The translations under genes were made by a program, and so were the position numbers. 64,000 bases of DNA from BM520 sp964474455 (GTDB taxonomy: Bacteria; Bacteroidota; Bacteroidia; Bacteroidales; BM520): contig CAYYSU010000004.1 in assembly GCA_964474455.1 (NCBI GenBank), forward strand, positions 1 to 64,000, written 5' to 3'. The notes beneath the pieces are model-generated. The model made no database searches. It had not been told where the DNA came from and saw nothing but the letters and a program-made list of their open reading frames with translations. Shown here one piece after another: positions 1-9,342 of this stretch (the first letter of the stretch is position 1; the number at the start of each line of letters is the position of its first letter).

Positions 1-280
1 AAATGTTTATACCTATTGTGTCTGTTGTGTATTTGTAGAGATCTTCATGGTATTTCTCTGTATGAACAGGGCATCTTTTGTAAGTGTTTAGAACGATGTG
101 TTAGAGTGCTTGCATATAACTGCTCATATTAATACACTGTTGATTCACTGTTTAATTCAGAAACATATGAAACCACACCCATGTAACATGAGTTATTATT
201 AGAGAGCAACTCGTTGTGAGTTCTAGAAGTCCTGGTGCAGCTACCAATAAACGATTAACACCGAAGTCATTCCCCTACTA
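1..280. other. non-coding stretch at left edge
   Basis: I see no convincing gene, RNA or terminator in this stretch downstream of glyS. Short open frames here have no start context or recognisable product. Confidence 0.5.
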
Positions 281-1807
281 CTACAGCAGCGGCTTGATTC
301 GCGCCGCAATAATAGCGCTAACCTGGTCCACAGGAACACGATCCTGCTTCATCGAATCACGCTCCCGGATCGTAACAGTGTCATCTTCCAGCGTCTGGTG
401 ATCAACAGTTATACAATACGGCGTTCCAATGGCATCCTGACGACGGTAACGACGGCCAATGGCATCCTTCTCATCATATTGACACATATAACCGATCTTA
501 AGTGCATCGAAGATCTCTCTGCTTTTCTCCGGAAGTCCGTCTTTTTTTACCAGTGGAAGAACAGCAACCTTTATTGGAGCAATCACAGGGGGAATTTTCA
601 TAACCACGCGCTCGGAGCCATCTTCCAGCGTCTCTTCAGTGTATGAATGTGAAAGAACACTCAGAAACATACGATCCACGCCAATGGAGGTTTCAACAAC
701 ATAAGGCACATAGCTCTCGTTGATTTCAGGATCAAAATAGCGAAGCTTCTTACCGCTGAACTCCTCGTGTGAAGAGAGATCGAAATCGGTACGGCTGTGG
801 ATTCCTTCGAGCTCCTTAAAACCGAACGGGAATTTGAACTCAATATCCACAGCAGCATTGGCATAATGCGCCAACTTTTCATGGTCATGGAGGCGATAAT
901 TATCTTCCGAAATACCCAGCGACTGATGCCATTTCACGCGAGCCTCTTTCCAGTATTTGTACCACTCCATCTCTGTTCCCGGGCGCACAAAGAATTGCAT
1001 CTCCATTTGCTCGAATTCACGCATACGAAAGATAAACTGACGTGCCACAATCTCGTTACGGAAAGCTTTACCAATCTGAGCAATACCAAAAGGTATCTTC
1101 ATACGACCGGTTTTCTGAACGTTAAGATAGTTAACAAAGATTCCCTGCGCGGTCTCAGGACGCAGATAAATAGTATTTGATTCATCATTTAAAGAGCCCA
1201 TCTGAGTAGAAAACATCAGGTTGAACTGACGCACGTTAGTCCAGTTCTTCGATCCCGATACAGGACAAGCTATCTCCAGCTCTTCAATGAGTGCTTTTAT
1301 ATCATCCAGATCGTCATCTTCCATGGCCTTATATAAGCGGGAGCCAATGGTTTTGATCTTCTCGTTGTAACCCATAACCCTGGGGTTAGTGGCAACAAAC
1401 TGATCCTTATCAAAACTCTCACCGAAGCGCTTTGCAGCCTTCTTAACCTCTTTCTCAATCTTAGCCTCTATCTTGGCAAGATAATCTTCCACCAAAACAT
1501 CAGCACGATACCGTTTCTTGGAGTCTTTGTTATCGATCATAGGATCATTAAAGGCATCAACATGGCCTGAGGCCTTCCAAATGGTGGGATGCATAAAAAT
1601 AGCTGTGTCAATACCTACAATATTTGTATGGTACTGAACCATCGCTTTCCACCAATAATCCTTGATGTTATTTTTAAGCTCTGAACCTAGCTGGCCGTAG
1701 TCGTAAACAGCGCTGAGTCCGTCGTAAATTTCACTTGACTGAAATACAAACCCATACTCTTTTGAATGGGAAATAATTTTTTTAAAAAGGTCTTCCTGAT
1801 TTGCCAT
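281..1807 (-). CDS. glyS: glycyl-tRNA synthetase (dimeric class II type)
   Basis: Charges tRNA-Gly with glycine in the cytoplasm. The 508-residue protein is the single-chain homodimeric enzyme, also called GlyQS, not the alpha2beta2 form. Visible class II signatures are RPETAQGIF followed by FRNEIVARQ (motif 2 region), a HSRTDFDL segment, and ETSIGVDRMFLSVL (motif 3) leading into the C-terminal anticodon-binding domain that ends near IAARIKPLL. Length is normal for the family. The gene stands alone and diverges from mrdA, sharing a 68-base intergenic region. Its -7 promoter box lies only four bases before the ATG, so the mRNA is probably leaderless. Confidence 0.97.
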   Translation of the reverse strand: MANQEDLFKKIISHSKEYGFVFQSSEIYDGLSAVYDYGQLGSELKNNIKDYWWKAMVQYHTNIVGIDTAIFMHPTIWKASGHVDAFNDPMIDNKDSKKRYRADVLVEDYLAKIEAKIEKEVKKAAKRFGESFDKDQFVATNPRVMGYNEKIKTIGSRLYKAMEDDDLDDIKALIEELEIACPVSGSKNWTNVRQFNLMFSTQMGSLNDESNTIYLRPETAQGIFVNYLNVQKTGRMKIPFGIAQIGKAFRNEIVARQFIFRMREFEQMEMQFFVRPGTEMEWYKYWKEARVKWHQSLGISEDNYRLHDHEKLAHYANAAVDIEFKFPFGFKELEGIHSRTDFDLSSHEEFSGKKLRYFDPEINESYVPYVVETSIGVDRMFLSVLSHSYTEETLEDGSERVVMKIPPVIAPIKVAVLPLVKKDGLPEKSREIFDALKIGYMCQYDEKDAIGRRYRRQDAIGTPYCITVDHQTLEDDTVTIRERDSMKQDRVPVDQVSAIIAARIKPLL

Positions 1808-1811
1808 TGTG

Positions 1812-1819
1812 CAAATGTA
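1812..1819 (-). promoter_or_regulatory. -7 promoter box of glyS
   Basis: TACATTTG on the minus strand matches the Bacteroidota -7 consensus TAnnTTTG. Only the four bases CACA separate it from the ATG, so transcription should begin at or next to the start codon. No clear -33 TTG was found. Confidence 0.6.
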
Positions 1820-1851
1820 AGATATTTTTTTTCTTGCCCGATTATGCTTAG

Positions 1852-1859
1852 TATATTTG
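1852..1859 (+). promoter_or_regulatory. -7 promoter box of mrdA-rodA
   Basis: TATATTTG matches TAnnTTTG and lies 16 bases before the mrdA ATG. A TTG at 1834-1836 is a possible -33 element, but the 15-base spacing is shorter than usual. Confidence 0.6.
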
Positions 1860-1875
1860 TAAAAAATATAACCTG

Positions 1876-3714
1876 ATGCGGAAAGATCAGTTTGCCAGGC
1901 GGCAGTTTATTATTATTGGGGCATTTATTCTCATAGGTTTGATATTCTGGATCAGGCTAATGGTTTTACAGGTCTTTGATAGAACGTATAAACAGTATGC
2001 CGACAGGAATGCCACACGTGAAATAACACAGTATCCGGCACGCGGACTAATATACGATCGGAACGAAGAGTTACTGGTGGTAAATGAAGCTGTGTACGAC
2101 CTTATGGTGATACCCAGGCAAGCGAAGGATACAGATACCACAGAGTTCTGTAGCTTACTGGGCATTTCCGGCGAACAGTATCAGGAATACTACGAAAAGG
2201 CCAGCTCTTTCTCCGGATATAAACCATCAGTATTTATAAGCCAAATCTCTAAACAGGACTATGCTTATCTGGAAGAGAAGCTGTTCAAATTCCCCGGTTT
2301 TTATGTGCAACCGCGTACCGTAAGGAAATACCCATTCCCCGTGGCAGCTCAAACCCTGGGATATGTGGGAGAGGTGAATGCTGATCATATAAAAAATGAT
2401 GAATGGTATAGATCAGGTGATTATATTGGTATCAGTGGACTGGAAAGCATCTATGAAAAAGAACTTCGTGGTAAAAAAGGAAAAAAAGTTGTGCTGGTAG
2501 ATGTTCATAACAGGGAAAAGGGGACATATCGCGATGGAGAACACGACACGGTGGCCATAAAAGGTAACGATCTGGTGACAACACTGGATATCAACCTACA
2601 AATCTACGGTGAATTCCTGATGCAAAATAAAAAAGGCAGTATTGTGGCAATAGAGCCTAAAACAGGTGAGATCCTCAGTTTTGTATCCTCGCCAGGTTAC
2701 GATCCTAACCTGCTTGTGGGGCGCATAAGAAACAAAAATTATAATCTACTTCTAAAAGACATCAACAAACCGATGTACAACCGCGCCAGCATGGCAACAT
2801 ATCCTCCGGGATCTGCATTTAAACTAATTAACGCTGCCATTGCTATTGAGGAAGGCGTTATTAACTCATACACCCGTTACAGCTGCAATGGCCCTGAGTC
2901 AAAACCCATACGATGCACACACCATCATGAAACACCCCTGGGAACTGTTGCTGCAATACGCGAATCCTGCAATCCTTTTTTCTGGAATACATTTAAAAAT
3001 GTGATAAACAAATACGATAAACCAAGTGTCGGGTTCAATGTATGGCGAAAATATGTCCTTAGCTTTGGATTAGGAAGTACCTTTAACACAGATCTCTTTA
3101 ATGAAAGACCAGGAAACGTGCCTAAGGCAACGTATTATGATAAATATTTCGGCATAGAACGTTGGACAGCTCTCACCGTACGATCCTTATCAATAGGTCA
3201 GGGAGAGCTATTGCTTACTCCCATGCAGATGGCAAACATGGTCGCAGCCATAGCCAACAAAGGGTATTATATTAAACCACATTTTGTAAAAAGTATTCAT
3301 AGATCAACAGGAGAACAGGAAGTAATTGAGCCATCATTCCCAAAAGTAACAACAGATGTAAATCCCAATAGCTTCGATATGGTAATAGAAGGAATGGATC
3401 AGGTAGTACAAAACGGAACAGCTCGCTATTATGCTAAAACGAAGAATATTCTTATATGTGGTAAAACAGGAACAGTGCAAAACCCACATGGTGATGATCA
3501 CTCGGTTTTTATAGCTTTTGCGCCAAAAGAAAATCCACAGATAGCCATCGCCGTTATCGTGGAAAACAGTGGTTATGGATCTGTTTGGGCAGCACCAGTT
3601 GCATCGTTAATGATTGAAAAATATCTTACCGGGAATATTACCAGAGAAGCTCTGGAAAAGAAAATGTCGCAGGCTGTATTTATTAATACCGAAGTTCAGG
3701 AGGAAGAGGAATGA
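1876..3714 (+). CDS. mrdA: penicillin-binding protein 2 (peptidoglycan transpeptidase)
   Basis: Cross-links peptidoglycan during lateral wall growth as part of the elongasome, anchored in the inner membrane. The 612-residue protein has one N-terminal membrane segment (about residues 12-32), a PBP dimerisation region, and a transpeptidase domain with all three active-site motifs: SAFK with the nucleophile at Ser313, an SCN motif, and KTG at residues 530-532. It is followed by rodA with a 4-base ATGA overlap, the usual glycosyltransferase partner. In many Bacteroidota mreBCD lies directly upstream; here the upstream neighbour is the divergent glyS, so the pair has its own promoter. Confidence 0.96.
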   Translation: MRKDQFARRQFIIIGAFILIGLIFWIRLMVLQVFDRTYKQYADRNATREITQYPARGLIYDRNEELLVVNEAVYDLMVIPRQAKDTDTTEFCSLLGISGEQYQEYYEKASSFSGYKPSVFISQISKQDYAYLEEKLFKFPGFYVQPRTVRKYPFPVAAQTLGYVGEVNADHIKNDEWYRSGDYIGISGLESIYEKELRGKKGKKVVLVDVHNREKGTYRDGEHDTVAIKGNDLVTTLDINLQIYGEFLMQNKKGSIVAIEPKTGEILSFVSSPGYDPNLLVGRIRNKNYNLLLKDINKPMYNRASMATYPPGSAFKLINAAIAIEEGVINSYTRYSCNGPESKPIRCTHHHETPLGTVAAIRESCNPFFWNTFKNVINKYDKPSVGFNVWRKYVLSFGLGSTFNTDLFNERPGNVPKATYYDKYFGIERWTALTVRSLSIGQGELLLTPMQMANMVAAIANKGYYIKPHFVKSIHRSTGEQEVIEPSFPKVTTDVNPNSFDMVIEGMDQVVQNGTARYYAKTKNILICGKTGTVQNPHGDDHSVFIAFAPKENPQIAIAVIVENSGYGSVWAAPVASLMIEKYLTGNITREALEKKMSQAVFINTEVQEEEE

Positions 3715-4970
3715 GAAAAAGAGGAGCCATATTTTCTAATATTGACCCCGTATTAGTAATACTCTATTTCGTACTTGTTTTTTTTGGTTGGATAAATATC
3801 TATGCGGCCACTTTTTCACCCGAACACAGCAGTATATTCGACATCTCTATGAGCTATGGAAAGCAGCTGCTATGGATAGGAACAGCGGTAATCCTTATAA
3901 CACTGATACTGTTGACCGACTCCAAATTCTTTAGCTCCTTCTCCTTTATCATTTACATATTATTTATTGTTATGCTTGTAGCAGTATTGCTATTTGGTAA
4001 AGTCGTAGCGGGATCAAGGTCGTGGTTCGAAATAGGCAGTTTTGCACTACAACCATCCGAATTTGCCAAGTTTGCCACCTGCCTGGCATTGGCAAGATTC
4101 CTCTCAGCACAGAATGTCAACATCAACAAATTAAAAAACAAAGCCATTGCATTTCTTATTATGGCAATACCGGCAGGTTTAATATTCCTGCAAAACGATA
4201 CCGGCTCTGCTTTGGTATATGCAGCACTTATTATTGTTCTCTACCGTGAAGGCCTCTCTGCAAACATATTTATCATATTAATAATTTTTGTTCTGCTGTT
4301 TATAATAACATTATTATTGGAAAAGCTCTATGTACTGGCGGCAATAGCAGTGCTTTTAGCGGCGTCAGTATGGTTGGTGCGCAAAAACAGAAAAGCCATA
4401 ATGATTATGATTATGGGTGCTATAATTGCTACGGGATTTATCTTTTCGGTAGATTACGCCCTGGAGAACATCCTTGAGCCCCATCAAAAAACCAGAATCA
4501 ACGTATTATTTGGTATAGAAACCGATCTGCATGGTGCGGGATATAATGTTCACCAGTCTAAAATCGCCATCGGCTCGGGAGGGTTTGCCGGAAAAGGATT
4601 CCTACAAGGCACACAGACAAAATTTGATTTCGTACCCGAACAAAGCACCGACTTCATATTTTGTACCATTGGAGAAGAGTGGGGATTCCTGGGTACCACA
4701 GTGGTAATTATTCTTTTCCTGGCGTTGTTAATACGCATTGTGATGGTTGCCGAACGCCAGCGCTCGGCATTCTCCAGAATTTACGGCTATGGCGTAGCAT
4801 CCATATTATTTTTTCACTTCACTATAAATATAGGAATGACAATCGGACTGTTACCTGTAATTGGCATCCCGTTGCCTTTCTTCAGCTATGGAGGATCTTC
4901 ACTCTGGGCATTCACCATACTGCTCTTTATTTTTATTAAGATGGACTCGTATCGGTTGGATCTGCTGTAG
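3711..4970 (+). CDS. rodA: rod shape-determining SEDS glycosyltransferase RodA
   Basis: A polytopic SEDS-family membrane protein that polymerises lipid II into glycan strands in complex with PBP2. The 419-residue chain has about ten hydrophobic segments and typical SEDS signatures, including LQPSEFAKF and the C-terminal FFSYGGSSL. Its ATG overlaps the mrdA stop codon by four bases, implying translational coupling. No distinct terminator follows before the convergent ppiD terminator at about 5.1 kb. Confidence 0.96.
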   Translation: MRKRGAIFSNIDPVLVILYFVLVFFGWINIYAATFSPEHSSIFDISMSYGKQLLWIGTAVILITLILLTDSKFFSSFSFIIYILFIVMLVAVLLFGKVVAGSRSWFEIGSFALQPSEFAKFATCLALARFLSAQNVNINKLKNKAIAFLIMAIPAGLIFLQNDTGSALVYAALIIVLYREGLSANIFIILIIFVLLFIITLLLEKLYVLAAIAVLLAASVWLVRKNRKAIMIMIMGAIIATGFIFSVDYALENILEPHQKTRINVLFGIETDLHGAGYNVHQSKIAIGSGGFAGKGFLQGTQTKFDFVPEQSTDFIFCTIGEEWGFLGTTVVIILFLALLIRIVMVAERQRSAFSRIYGYGVASILFFHFTINIGMTIGLLPVIGIPLPFFSYGGSSLWAFTILLFIFIKMDSYRLDLL

Positions 4971-5120
4971 TTGTATAGGAAAGGTGCTTCACGATGACTT
5001 TCATACTTTACACCAAGGTTTAAACAAACCCGTTTCAACCAAATGAAATGAAGAATAGGCTATTCAAAATAATAACAAGAAAGAAATGTGGGTCAGTTAA
5101 TAAGGGAAATTTTGACCATT

Positions 5121-5148
5121 AAAAAAGGGCCACTCTATGAGCAGCCCT
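5121..5148 (-). terminator. intrinsic terminator of ppiD
   Basis: Read on the minus strand, an AGGGCTG/TGGCCCT stem (including G-T pairs) continues into CTC/GAG around a three-base loop, then a run of six T. It lies 30 bases after the ppiD stop. Confidence 0.8.
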
Positions 5149-5178
5149 GAATATATCGACAGATTTTTATTAACTGAA

Positions 5179-7305
5179 TTAATAGAACATGTAACGGTTA
5201 TCTTCGATTTCATTAGCCTCTTCAATAGCTTTGGGTGCGTCACGGTTGATACGTGTACGGAACTGGTTTGCCATTGCAGTAGCTTCACGACTGAAGTCAT
5301 TCTTCAAGCCTGCAGGTTCAATATTATCAAGATGAATAACGTAAACCGCCTGTGTACCTTTTACTACGCCTGATGTCTCACCAACTTCCATGCTGAACAC
5401 TGTACCTACAACATCCGGCTCACGACCGTAACCAGGGATATTTGGTGAACCGAATGTTCCGGCTTCTACAGTTTCAACATCAACACCAAGTTGATTAGCC
5501 AGAGCGTTAAGATCTTTTGTTGTCGCAAGAGCAGATTCTACTTTAGTAAGAAGCATCTCGGCCTTCTTCTCGCGGAGAACAAGAGGTTTAATATTTTCTT
5601 TGATATCTGCGAGCTGCTGGTACTCTCCATCATGAATAGCTTTCAGTGAAGCCACAACATAATGATCTTCGAAGGAGAATACCTGGCTTACATCACCAAC
5701 CTTTGTTTTGTCAAGAAATGCCCATTGAACAACGTTACGAGTATAATCCAGTCCGGGAATTTTGTTGATCATAGCGGTGATACGCTCAGAGGAGCGTTTG
5801 TTATAACCTTTTTCAGTAATAGCCTTGTTAAATGAAGCATTATCAGGGTTCTTTGTTGCGAACTCACTCGCTTCAAGGAAGTTAACCTGGAAAGTGCGAT
5901 CGCTGGGCTCAAGGTTACGAGCTACCTGAGCAAGACGAATCTTCTCTTCTGGATTAGCTTTATCATCAACACGGATTACGTGAAATCCAAATGGTGTTTC
6001 GGCAACCCCAACACTTCCTTTTCTGTTTTCAAACACGAAGTTGTTGAAAGGGTAAACCATTGTGCCATCCATAAACCAACCAAGATCACCGTTATTCTGT
6101 ACTACAGAGGGATCATCGGAGAAATCAGTGGCGAGAGTTTCGATTTTTGCAGGACGAGCTATGATAACGCGCACAAGGCTGTCGGCCAGAGCCTGAGCGG
6201 CTTCTTTTGTTCTTGTAAGAGAAGGGTCAGAACTGTAAGCTCCTTGATAAGATATCAGGATATGTGTTGCTTTCATAGAGTCAGGACGATTCATAATGTC
6301 CATAACCTTAGCAAAACGGAACTGGTTATTTGAGAAATAAGGATCTACAAAGTCTCCAATTTTAGCATTTTCAATTTTCGATGCAATCTCCACCGGAAGT
6401 TGTTCTCTCTTATACCATGTACTGTCATATCGCTTGTCAGAAACAGCGTTTACAAAATTAGGGATAATCTCGGCCTCTTTAAATTCTGCGAAGAGCTCAT
6501 TAACAGTTTTCTGAAGATCAAGACGATCCTCGTTTGTCGGGCGCACGTCGAAAACAACATACTCTATATCACGACTCTGTTCCTGAAGGTAGCGATATTT
6601 GTTCTCTTTGTAATATTTCGCGTAGTCAGCATCTGTTAGTGTTACTGTACTATCAGGGATAGACTTGAAAGTAGGAGCTACAAAACGGAATGTTGCTTTT
6701 GCATTTTTATCCTCATAATCAGCTTTGGAGAAAGCTGAAGGGATGTAATATCCCTGTGAAATGAGGTTGAAATATTTATTCTGCAATCTGTCTTTCTTGA
6801 TTAGACGCTCCAGATATAGATAATTCTCTCTCATTTCCGGAGAAACATTACCTGGGTTGTTCAGGTTATCAAGGAAAAAGCCTACCTGCTGTGCATCAAA
6901 CACACCGGTTTGAGGGTTAGAGAAGTTCTGTTTGATATAAGGGTGAGGTTCTTCACCACGGATAAGATCATTCAGCTCGTTAACAGAAACTGTGAGTCCT
7001 AACTTTTCGAACTGCTCTCCCATAAGGATTTCATTCACATACTCACTCCAGGTACTCTGCTTAACACTAAAAAGATCGTCAGCGTTCAAACGCTCTCCGG
7101 AGCCTCTCTCACGCATTGCAACTATCCCTTCTACTTTGTTATTAAAATCAATTACTGAGATTTTCTCTCCTGCAATTACACCAATGTTCATTTCCTGACG
7201 ACCACTACCTTTAAAGAAGTCTCCCAGGATAAAAGCAGCCAGAGCCACACCAATCACAATGATAAGGAGTGTCGAGCGCTGTCTTATTCTTCCAATTACT
7301 GCCAT
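5179..7305 (-). CDS. ppiD: periplasmic peptidyl-prolyl cis-trans isomerase, PpiD/SurA type
   Basis: A membrane-anchored periplasmic folding factor for exported and outer-membrane proteins. The 708-residue protein has a short cytoplasmic start, one membrane anchor (about residues 12-30), a SurA-N-like chaperone region, a parvulin (PpiC) domain at about residues 343-447 beginning KATHILISY and ending FGFHVIRV, and a long C-terminal region. It is the last gene of the coaX-to-ppiD run but also has its own promoter box, and it ends at a strong hairpin. The linkage to lptC and an outer-membrane porin fits a role in envelope assembly. Confidence 0.93.
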   Translation of the reverse strand: MAVIGRIRQRSTLLIIVIGVALAAFILGDFFKGSGRQEMNIGVIAGEKISVIDFNNKVEGIVAMRERGSGERLNADDLFSVKQSTWSEYVNEILMGEQFEKLGLTVSVNELNDLIRGEEPHPYIKQNFSNPQTGVFDAQQVGFFLDNLNNPGNVSPEMRENYLYLERLIKKDRLQNKYFNLISQGYYIPSAFSKADYEDKNAKATFRFVAPTFKSIPDSTVTLTDADYAKYYKENKYRYLQEQSRDIEYVVFDVRPTNEDRLDLQKTVNELFAEFKEAEIIPNFVNAVSDKRYDSTWYKREQLPVEIASKIENAKIGDFVDPYFSNNQFRFAKVMDIMNRPDSMKATHILISYQGAYSSDPSLTRTKEAAQALADSLVRVIIARPAKIETLATDFSDDPSVVQNNGDLGWFMDGTMVYPFNNFVFENRKGSVGVAETPFGFHVIRVDDKANPEEKIRLAQVARNLEPSDRTFQVNFLEASEFATKNPDNASFNKAITEKGYNKRSSERITAMINKIPGLDYTRNVVQWAFLDKTKVGDVSQVFSFEDHYVVASLKAIHDGEYQQLADIKENIKPLVLREKKAEMLLTKVESALATTKDLNALANQLGVDVETVEAGTFGSPNIPGYGREPDVVGTVFSMEVGETSGVVKGTQAVYVIHLDNIEPAGLKNDFSREATAMANQFRTRINRDAPKAIEEANEIEDNRYMFY

Positions 7306-7338
7306 TTGTAAATATATTTATCTGTTTTTTTAAGGATG

Positions 7339-7346
7339 CAAATGTA
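7339..7346 (-). promoter_or_regulatory. -7 promoter box of ppiD
   Basis: TACATTTG on the minus strand, 33 bases before the ppiD ATG. It suggests ppiD can be transcribed independently of the upstream operon. Confidence 0.55.
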
Positions 7347-7429
7347 AACAAGAATGTTCAGGATTAAAAATTTAACTTACATAAGTTTGAAATGAAAAAA
7401 AATGACGCAACATTGTGATTATGATAGTG

Positions 7430-8698
7430 CTATAACAATGTTAAAAAGACTTTTTCAATCTTGATATTTGAAGCCTGCAAAATACGGAATGAGAAGTTCT
7501 CTGTAATTATCACCTCGCCCTCTTCAGGAATACTTTCGTGATAATGAATTATCAGTCCAGCAAGTGTCTCATACTCCTCATCTTCAGGCAGATTAAAACC
7601 ATATTTCTCATTAAGATAATCAATCTCCAGGCGTCCGGAAAAGATAAATTCATTTTCACTCTTTACCATTTCATCAAGATCATCATCAGCATCATACTCA
7701 TCTTCTATCTCACCAAGTATCTCCTCCAAAATATCCTCCATGGTAACAATTCCTGAGGTTCCTCCAAATTCATCAACCACCACGGCCATGCTCATAGATT
7801 CGGTTATATACTGTGTCATTACTTTATGTGCAAGCTTAGTTTCAGGAACAATAAGAATAGGCTTAAGAATAGATTTTATGGACTCCGGAGATTTAAACAT
7901 CTCATAACTATGACAATATCCTATCACATTATCTATACTTTCTTCATAAATTATAATCCTGGACAATCCTGTTTCAACAAACTTGTTTTTTAACTCTTCT
8001 ATGGTGTCATTTACCTCCAGTGCCTCAATCTCCGTGCGAGGAATCATGCATTCCCTAAGCTTAACAGTACGAAAGTCAATGGCATTTTGCATCATCTGTA
8101 TCTCGTCGGAAAACTCATTCTCTTCCTCTTCCTCCGTTGCACTATACTCCAGGTAGCTATTAAGGTCGGCATATCCAAAAACATAATCCTGATACATAGT
8201 TTCTATTTTAAATACTTTACGAAGGACAAAATCACTGACAAAAACAAATATTTGATTTATAGGATATAGAATCACGTATATAACACTTATGGGTAAAATA
8301 AATATTTTTAATGTTGAATTCGGATTTATCCTAAAAAGAATTTTGGGAATAAATTCGGCAGTAAACAAAATTATCAATGTGGAAATGATGGTTTCTATTA
8401 AAAGAAGAAGAAAATCTGAATACAGATAATCCGGTATTACTCCCTTAATAATGGGGTCAAGGACATTAGCAAAAGCAATACCATAAATTACCAGTGCCAC
8501 GTTATTGCCTAGAAGTAAAGCACTGATAAAACGCGACGAGTTACGTGAAAACCAGGAAATAATCTGTGCCGACAAAGAGCCTTTGTTGCGATCGATTTCA
8601 ATCTTAAGTTTATTGGCACTAAGAAAAGCTATCTCCATCCCCGAAAAGAGACCGCTCAAAATAATAGTTACCAAAATAATAAGCCAGCTGTTGTTCAT
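7430..8698 (-). CDS. CNNM/CorC-family membrane protein with CBS pair
   Basis: This 422-residue protein has the HlyC/CorC architecture: an N-terminal CNNM (DUF21) transmembrane domain with the GLFSGMEIAF signature (about residues 1-185), a tandem CBS pair (about 205-320) containing MIPRTEI and VVDEFGGTSGIVTMEDILEEI, and a C-terminal CorC/HlyC domain. The family is linked to magnesium or cobalt efflux; older hemolysin labels are not informative. It starts nine bases after lptC stops. It is a paralogue of GldE at 17.3 kb, but in this envelope operon its role is unassigned. Confidence 0.88.
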   Translation of the reverse strand: MNNSWLIILVTIILSGLFSGMEIAFLSANKLKIEIDRNKGSLSAQIISWFSRNSSRFISALLLGNNVALVIYGIAFANVLDPIIKGVIPDYLYSDFLLLLIETIISTLIILFTAEFIPKILFRINPNSTLKIFILPISVIYVILYPINQIFVFVSDFVLRKVFKIETMYQDYVFGYADLNSYLEYSATEEEEENEFSDEIQMMQNAIDFRTVKLRECMIPRTEIEALEVNDTIEELKNKFVETGLSRIIIYEESIDNVIGYCHSYEMFKSPESIKSILKPILIVPETKLAHKVMTQYITESMSMAVVVDEFGGTSGIVTMEDILEEILGEIEDEYDADDDLDEMVKSENEFIFSGRLEIDYLNEKYGFNLPEDEEYETLAGLIIHYHESIPEEGEVIITENFSFRILQASNIKIEKVFLTLL

Positions 8699-8707
8699 AA
8701 TATTACT

Positions 8708-9268
8708 TTACGATTCCACGTCAAGCTTACCTGAAATAGTTCGAATAGTCCATTTATTAAACTCTTCATCCGATTCAAACCCGTCCTCACCAAATATTAC
8801 GTGCTCGTCGGTAGTGATTTTTACAAATACTTCGGTGAATATCTTATGTATCTTTTGATCCCAGATCAGATGTTCTGTATTCAAAGTTTGGTTTCTCTCA
8901 TGGTTTATTACCTCAACATCATCACGCGCTTCCATTATTTTTTTCCCTTCGTAGCTGATGGCATAATTGGCAAAAAGTTCTGATTTCACACCACCGATGG
9001 AGTCAAAAAATATCACATGAAGGCCGAGGGGAAATTCAATATAGGGGGATGCGAGATTATAACGATCCAGTTGTTCTGCTTCCAAGGTAAATTGGATAAG
9101 TCCTTTTTCGCTGTAATGCATCACCACATTAAAAGCCGATTCGCTGGGGAATGTGTCGCGAAGCTGCGTTAGCTCATTAACCTCATTCACATCGTTAGTA
9201 CATCCTGTGAAAGATAGATAAATCAGAAAGGCGATTATTGCCGGAAAAACTATTTTATTGGTTTTCAT
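8708..9268 (-). CDS. lptC: LPS export periplasmic protein LptC (lipoprotein)
   Basis: Predicted component of the Lpt bridge that carries lipopolysaccharide from the LptBFG transporter to LptA. The 186-residue protein starts with a lipoprotein signal ending in the lipobox SFTGC, followed by a beta-jellyroll pattern (FTLEAEQLDRY, MEARDDVEVIN, LNTEHLIWDQ) typical of LptC. E. coli LptC is held by a membrane helix, whereas this one looks lipid-anchored. It sits between a TPR protein and a CNNM protein in the conserved coaX operon. Confidence 0.85.
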   Translation of the reverse strand: MKTNKIVFPAIIAFLIYLSFTGCTNDVNEVNELTQLRDTFPSESAFNVVMHYSEKGLIQFTLEAEQLDRYNLASPYIEFPLGLHVIFFDSIGGVKSELFANYAISYEGKKIMEARDDVEVINHERNQTLNTEHLIWDQKIHKIFTEVFVKITTDEHVIFGEDGFESDEEFNKWTIRTISGKLDVES

Positions 9269-9342
9269 TACAGCTCTAAGATATGAAATTCCGGGACAGG
9301 ATATAAAATTCTGACCCGGAAAACATCTTCTATAGTATTTTT

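Noticed and set aside
216..401. Short plus-strand frame overlapping the 3' end of glyS
   Set aside because: It is antisense to a strongly supported gene and has no recognisable domain or promoter.
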